Shown here piece by piece: positions 59,274 to 64,000 of a DNA stretch of 64,000 bases; positions within the stretch are counted from its first letter, which is position 1, and the number at the start of each line of letters is the position of its first letter. The notes under the pieces were generated by a model that was given only the letters and a program-made list of their open reading frames with translations, ran no database searches and was not told the origin of the DNA. The translations under genes and the position numbers were made by a program. The stretch comes from Stratiolaelaps scimitus (Eukaryota; Arthropoda; Arachnida; Mesostigmata; Laelapidae): assembly GCA_019614645.1 (NCBI GenBank), contig JABWDB010000013.1, positions 5,843,501 to 5,907,500 of the forward strand. Direction: 5' to 3'.

Positions 59274-61475
59274 GAAGCCTTGGGGACCTGGTCAAATGAG
59301 ATGTTTCGTAGTGTCCCGAAGTGTAATGTGTTGTTATATAAAATATGTGAGCTGTATATAACATAACATAACATTTGCGGTTTATTTCCGGAACTGCAAT
59401 TTTACAATGCTTAAGTTCTCGGTGTTAAGATCGTTTATTGAAGTGTACAATAAAGAGTCTTCCCAACAAAATAGTACCAACTTATTCCTTCTGTTCGCTC
59501 CGTTTAATTGGCCACTTTAAATGATCTAGATTCGTCTCTATCACGGATTGCGTAACTTCTATTTAACGTCAGCTTGTGTAACTTTCCTCCTGAACATCCC
59601 CATAACAAAGCTAAACATCTTCCAACTTAAGTTCCTACGACAAACGTGGTATGGCGCATACGTGTTCAACAGTGGGTCTTTCGTAAGCGCTCATCATCGA
59701 CCTATTACATGGCGCAACACAGGTAGTGCGGCCTGCTGCGGTGACGCGGCAGCGGAAGATCAGTGACCTCTGTTTGGTAATTTTAGAAGCTATACCATCT
59801 AGAACATGGCCGCTCATCTTGGCCAAAGCGACGTCTCCACGAAGGTATTGCTCGCACTGAAAATTGGTGACGGCAATCGCCCAGTGTTATATTTTCATAT
59901 TTCACTTGGCCGATTTTATTTGTGTGATTGGCACCACCATTATTGATGTGTGTCTTGTGTGACCACTATTTGAAGGACTTTGATCTTAATTGCACATTAT
60001 ATATGGCAGGGATCCAAACAGACGAGCCTCTTTTATTCGATCGGGTTTCTTGGCACTTGTACGATTCTTTTGTGCACATCACGCCCTCTAAAGACATTTC
60101 AAGGTTCTCTGACCCCTCAGCCCGTCTAGTTCGCATGTGCGGCCACTGTCGGTCAGTTGCTTAAGGCAGGTCTTCGTTATCGAATGCATACACCCACACG
60201 TACACACATACACATTATGTTGCAATTTATGATTTCTCTATGAGTATCTAGCGAGCCCATGGGGCTCAATTTTCATCGGTGCTTGTCACCTTTGAATGCT
60301 ACACCTCGATCAGTTCGCTGTGGCGTCGTGGACCGCAGGGGGTTGGATAATTCGAGGTTTCCATTGAGACCGACCGAGCAAGTGAGCACAAACGGCTGCT
60401 AACGAAATGCGAGATTGTGGACGATCCACCACTCGACATTGTCTACTCAACGAACCGTGAAAATCAAGCGGCGATCGATGAAAGAGAGTTTTCGCGATTT
60501 TATTCTTCAAACATCTCAACTGCCACTTAACGAGAAAATTATTCGCTATTTTGATATAGCAGTGTGATATGATATATATGATTAACTATATATATATATA
60601 TATATATATTGGTTCACCTTGTGTGAACAGGTTCGCATAGCGCAACGGCAATATTTGGTTCATAATTGGATATAAACTGTTCTATAGTTTATTTAATTGA
60701 CGGTAAGATATAAGGTAAACGTGCGTTTTAGAAGATAATTGTCAAATTCTGTTAGGGTGGGGACAATCCCGGGATTTCTGTAGCATACAAATACGCCTGT
60801 TAGTGAGATTGTTGATTAGAAATTTATTTGGTCAGTTTGAATAGGGACCATAACTAAGAACATCTTAGCATGCACAGGACTAGCAAAGAGTAAATGGATT
60901 CTATCCATTAGCTCCTCTGCTTGACCGGGCCAATACCCATAGGACCGATCAATTGATTAACTCCTTGTTGATTCTGGTACCAGGACATAGATTTCGTCCT
61001 CAATACTTCCAATTACAGTATCCTTAGGCATGGAGGCATCACATTGACGGGAAGTGAGCCCTGCCACAGAGTCCTAACCTTGAAAGAACATCGGTGTGGC
61101 CGAAATCGATTGTTTTTATGTATCTGATGCTGATATAGCATGTTCCATACCTTCTATAGGCTCGTGTGTTAAGTTCGTGTACCACCAAACCGGCGTTGGT
61201 TTATTAAACTGCTAGTGACAAAACTCCGTCTTCGTTCCCGATAACGATCTCTGTTTTCATCGCGAAGCTTATTCTTCGCAATTTCGTCTTTTAGACTCCC
61301 AAGCGCGAACGGCCCGCACTTTCATTTTCCAGCCGGACGGTGGCAATAGCCAACGGGATTGGAACTCTGCACATCCGGGGAAGGTGCTATTGGGCACAGT
61401 ATTCGGATGCGTCCCTTTTCCTCAAGTCGATCGTAGGTCTCCGCTTTTTGCCGGTCACACCTATGTAAGCGAGTG
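58537..61475. other. No recognisable gene; TA microsatellites
   Basis: (TA)n tracts lie near 59235-59269 and 60587-60609, the first flanked by CATATG on both sides. Bases 59400-59432 resemble 44818-44845 (CAATGCTTAAGTTCTCG), a further hint of a shared older repeat. Short frames only. Confidence 0.4.
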
Positions 61476-62020
61476 TCAAACATCTCGGACCCGGCTGACA
61501 CGTTGTCCTAGACTATACAGATGAGCTTCGGATACAACGTGACCCATGACACAATTCTTGGAAGGGATGGATCTTGTTGTTTGCCTAACCTTTAAATCCA
61601 GCTTCAATGAAACTTCGGTAAGCAGGGACCGTTTTACAGTGACTAAGTGCTTGAATGAGTCGCCGTTCTCCGCCGAAGCGCTCGGGAGATTCGGTCCCTC
61701 CGGCGTGCAGCGGTAAAACACCTTAAAGCTCTCCCCTGTATCACTTCCCACGAGTCGCGAATCGAACCACACTCGAGATGGTCCTTGCAGCAGCCTTCCT
61801 TGGGACACCGTCTGATCCGTACGCCATCCACGCTCAGCGGCAACACGCTCGTACTCCTTGACCCCCTTGTGTCAACGTCGTTGAAGACTAACTCCGGTGA
61901 GTCCGACTGCTCGCCCAGGCGTTCGACTAAAGCCTCACCAGCTAGTCGATATCCATCGTATTGCCTGGGACTCCACCGCTGCAGGCATGCAGCCAAGCGC
62001 CCGTTCTCAGCCTTATACAT
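61476..62020 (-). other. Two overlapping exon-like frames, possible broken gene or relic
   Basis: On the minus strand one frame is open from 62020 to 61643 (KAENGRLAACLQRWSPRQYD, later VDGVRIRRCPKEGCCKDHLE) and another from 61808 to 61476 (SFKVFYRCTPEGPNLPSASA, later FKHLVTVKRSLLTEVSLKLD). Both have balanced composition and the second carries on where the first stops making sense, as if one reading frame had been shifted near 61750-61800. No family is recognised. It could be a decayed gene, a transposon relic or two chance frames. Confidence 0.25.
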
Positions 62021-62080
62021 ATAGTTGCAGACTCACTTATTCTCAAGATATTATATAATACAATATCCTTTCGTTCGATT

Positions 62081-62082
<2 letters not shown>

Positions 62083-62112
<30 letters not shown>
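62083..62112. repeat. (TA)n microsatellite
   Basis: An uninterrupted TA run of about 30 bases. Confidence 0.9.
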
Positions 62113-62118
<6 letters not shown>

Positions 62119-64000
62119 CATACATCGCGTGTCCAAGCATCACTGCAATGTCGCTGCTGGGATAATCAAGGTCGACGAACTCAATTCTTGGCACCAAACT
62201 CTGGCGGAGTCTCTTCAAGAGTATCTCATCCAAGAAGTGGTAGGCGTTTACATCTAGTATACATCCACAGCCTCGGGCCATATTCACTTCCGCTGCACCA
62301 AGGGCATGCATCCATCCATGTTACGGGAATCAACACGACTGTCTTGTTCCCCCCCCCTCTTTTGGTGTTGCTGTCCTTGCCCGAAAGGTGAAACAATAGC
62401 CTAGAGAAACACAACAACGAAGGAACAGCGGAGGATCGTCCGCCCGTCCAACGACCCACTATGATCTCTATGAGCATCGTGCACATCATGCCGATGAATG
62501 AATGGATGGATAGATAGATGATTCACTCGTGCACAGGCGACAGCGCGGGGCACGCATTCAAATTTGCCGCCCGCCGGCGCGCCTCCTCTGAGCGGATGCA
62601 CTTCAGCCAAATAACTTCCGGCCACGTGATTCGCACATCCGGTGTCGTCTATCTCAGAGCGAGAAAGATAGAGGGGAGTGAGTGTGATACGGGGAATGTT
62701 AAATTTAAAAAAAAATGATGAGCCTCAAGACCTCTACCGTTCGCGGAGGCTATGTGGCGGGTATGAGGGTAATTATGCGAGCTCAGCTAGAGTGCCACTG
62801 GTTCGCGAGGCTTTGCTAGAGCGGCCAGTAATAATGTCTTGCCTTGCACAAATTGTTGGTGCTCACAGTCGTGGAATGAGTGCAACTTATGGGCACAGGC
62901 CAAGCCGACATCAGCCAAACGGTAACGAATATGAGTGCTGGCATTTCATTGTGAACGACGAACGACTGCAAAGCATCTGTCCAGCGACGCCTCAGAAGCA
63001 GTGAGAGCTGTTGTTTAGAATGGGTATTGGTATATAGCCTTGTTGGACATCTAGTTTACCAAAAGTCAGAACATCGAGAAAACCATTTTTTTTAGGATGA
63101 AATCACCACGAGCCCTTGGTAATGACTGCCCGCCATCGCGATGGCTTCCGTTCGGCTCAGTGAACAGCCGTCGGTCCGTTACACCACATGTTACTTCATA
63201 TTATTAAGAGGCAAGCGCAACTGAAAAACTGCACGCTCAGTCAAAGCTTTTACTTTAATCGACAATAAATTGTTTATCTAATAATAAAATAGTAAGGATC
63301 TCAGTCAATCGGAAGACTATAAAACTCCACTATTACCATGTATTTTATTATTACCACTAATGAGTACCTCAAATGTGCAGCGATCACGCCCGATGAAGGG
63401 TTAGTAGAGGAATCTAGTCTCAACAAAATGTGCAAATTGCCAATCGGAACGATTCGGACTAGCCGCAGTTCTCCACAGCTGAGGGTCAGCTATGACAATT
63501 ACAGGCAGAGTCCTCCACGATAGCGTATATTTGTTCATCGCTAAATGCGATCGGTGGGTACAAACCAAAAGCCGATATGGATTGACACCATCCCTCGCCG
63601 GAATCGACAATACATTACCGCTCTGTAGCATATGCGAGAAAGAGTGTACCAACCAACATATTGCACCATTGTCTATCTAGGCTCGGGCCTCGGGCAATTT
63701 TTACCGTCATTTTTGGATCGTTCCTACGTCGTTAGTTTTCTGTGTTTCTTGCGTTATCATTATTGCTAGCCTGTTTATTGTCCTCATTGTGTTTCACGAC
63801 GCTTGCGTGAGGTGACAACAATTGCCCGTTCACAACAAGAACCCAGCCAGCGAGACGTTCTACGAGGTGCGAGCGAGCAGCGCACCTCACCTCGTTGAGA
63901 CATCGTTGCTCGATGGACACATCTCGGTCGCGTCCGCCTTTCTGACGTTCGGGCGCCACTTCAAACGGTGGATGTTCAATGTGGCCAATGCTGGCATCGC
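62113..64000. other. No recognisable gene
   Basis: Frames up to 108 codons (62678-63004 plus) are open but unrecognised. The stem-loop AGCTGAGGGTCAGCT occurs at 63477-63491 without an A-rich tail or other SINE-B sequence that I can see. The right edge at 64000 cuts no recognised feature. Confidence 0.4.

Overview
The window looks like a nuclear chromosome segment from an arthropod, most likely an arachnid such as a mite or tick (low confidence at that level). The evidence is spliced genes with GT-AG introns of 0.1-1.7 kb, protostome-type ionotropic receptor (IR) exons, a eukaryotic 20S proteasome gene, tRNA-derived SINEs, decayed non-LTR retrotransposons and many (TA)n, (GA)n and (CT)n microsatellites. 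Nothing bacterial, no CRISPR array, no operon and no convincing tRNA or rRNA gene was seen.

Genes lie in the first ~23 kb. At 245-2541 (minus strand) five exons join in a consistent frame into an IR-type ligand-gated channel that runs off the left edge. At 6358-6482 (minus) is the last exon, with the M4 helix, of a second receptor of this type. At 8242-12947 (plus) is a complete eight-exon gene for a proteasome beta-5-type subunit (282 codons, 72-residue propeptide). At 14828-16968 (minus) three exons join in frame into an unrecognised protein with a Tudor-like segment. Isolated minus-strand exons at 20389-20502 and 22397-22589 may be further 5' parts of that gene or separate genes.

From ~23 kb to the end I recognise no conserved gene. 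The region holds GC-rich blocks (23.3-24.1, 28.9-31.0, 34.5-35.8, 48.2-48.7 and 56.0-56.7 kb) in which long open frames arise on both strands, microsatellites and dispersed repeats. It could be intergenic or the introns of a large gene.

The repeats are the most informative part. SINE-A has two copies of ~555-565 bp with target-site duplications, one a perfect 17 bp. SINE-B has a tRNA-like head in its fullest copy and an A-rich 3' tail; one copy is truncated with an inverted 5' part and one short copy sits between 17-bp direct repeats. A third family, repeat C, has three copies. There are three non-LTR reverse-transcriptase relics. A 15-nt stem-loop, AGCTGA-NNN-TCAGCT, recurs at eight places across SINE-A, SINE-B and a short derivative, one of them with a compensatory base-pair change. 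There is also an unusual number of perfect inverted repeats with stems of 12-19 bp and loops of 3-10 nt. In one repeat C copy such a hairpin is an insertion relative to its sister copies, which suggests template-switch mutation. No complete novel multi-gene system was found.
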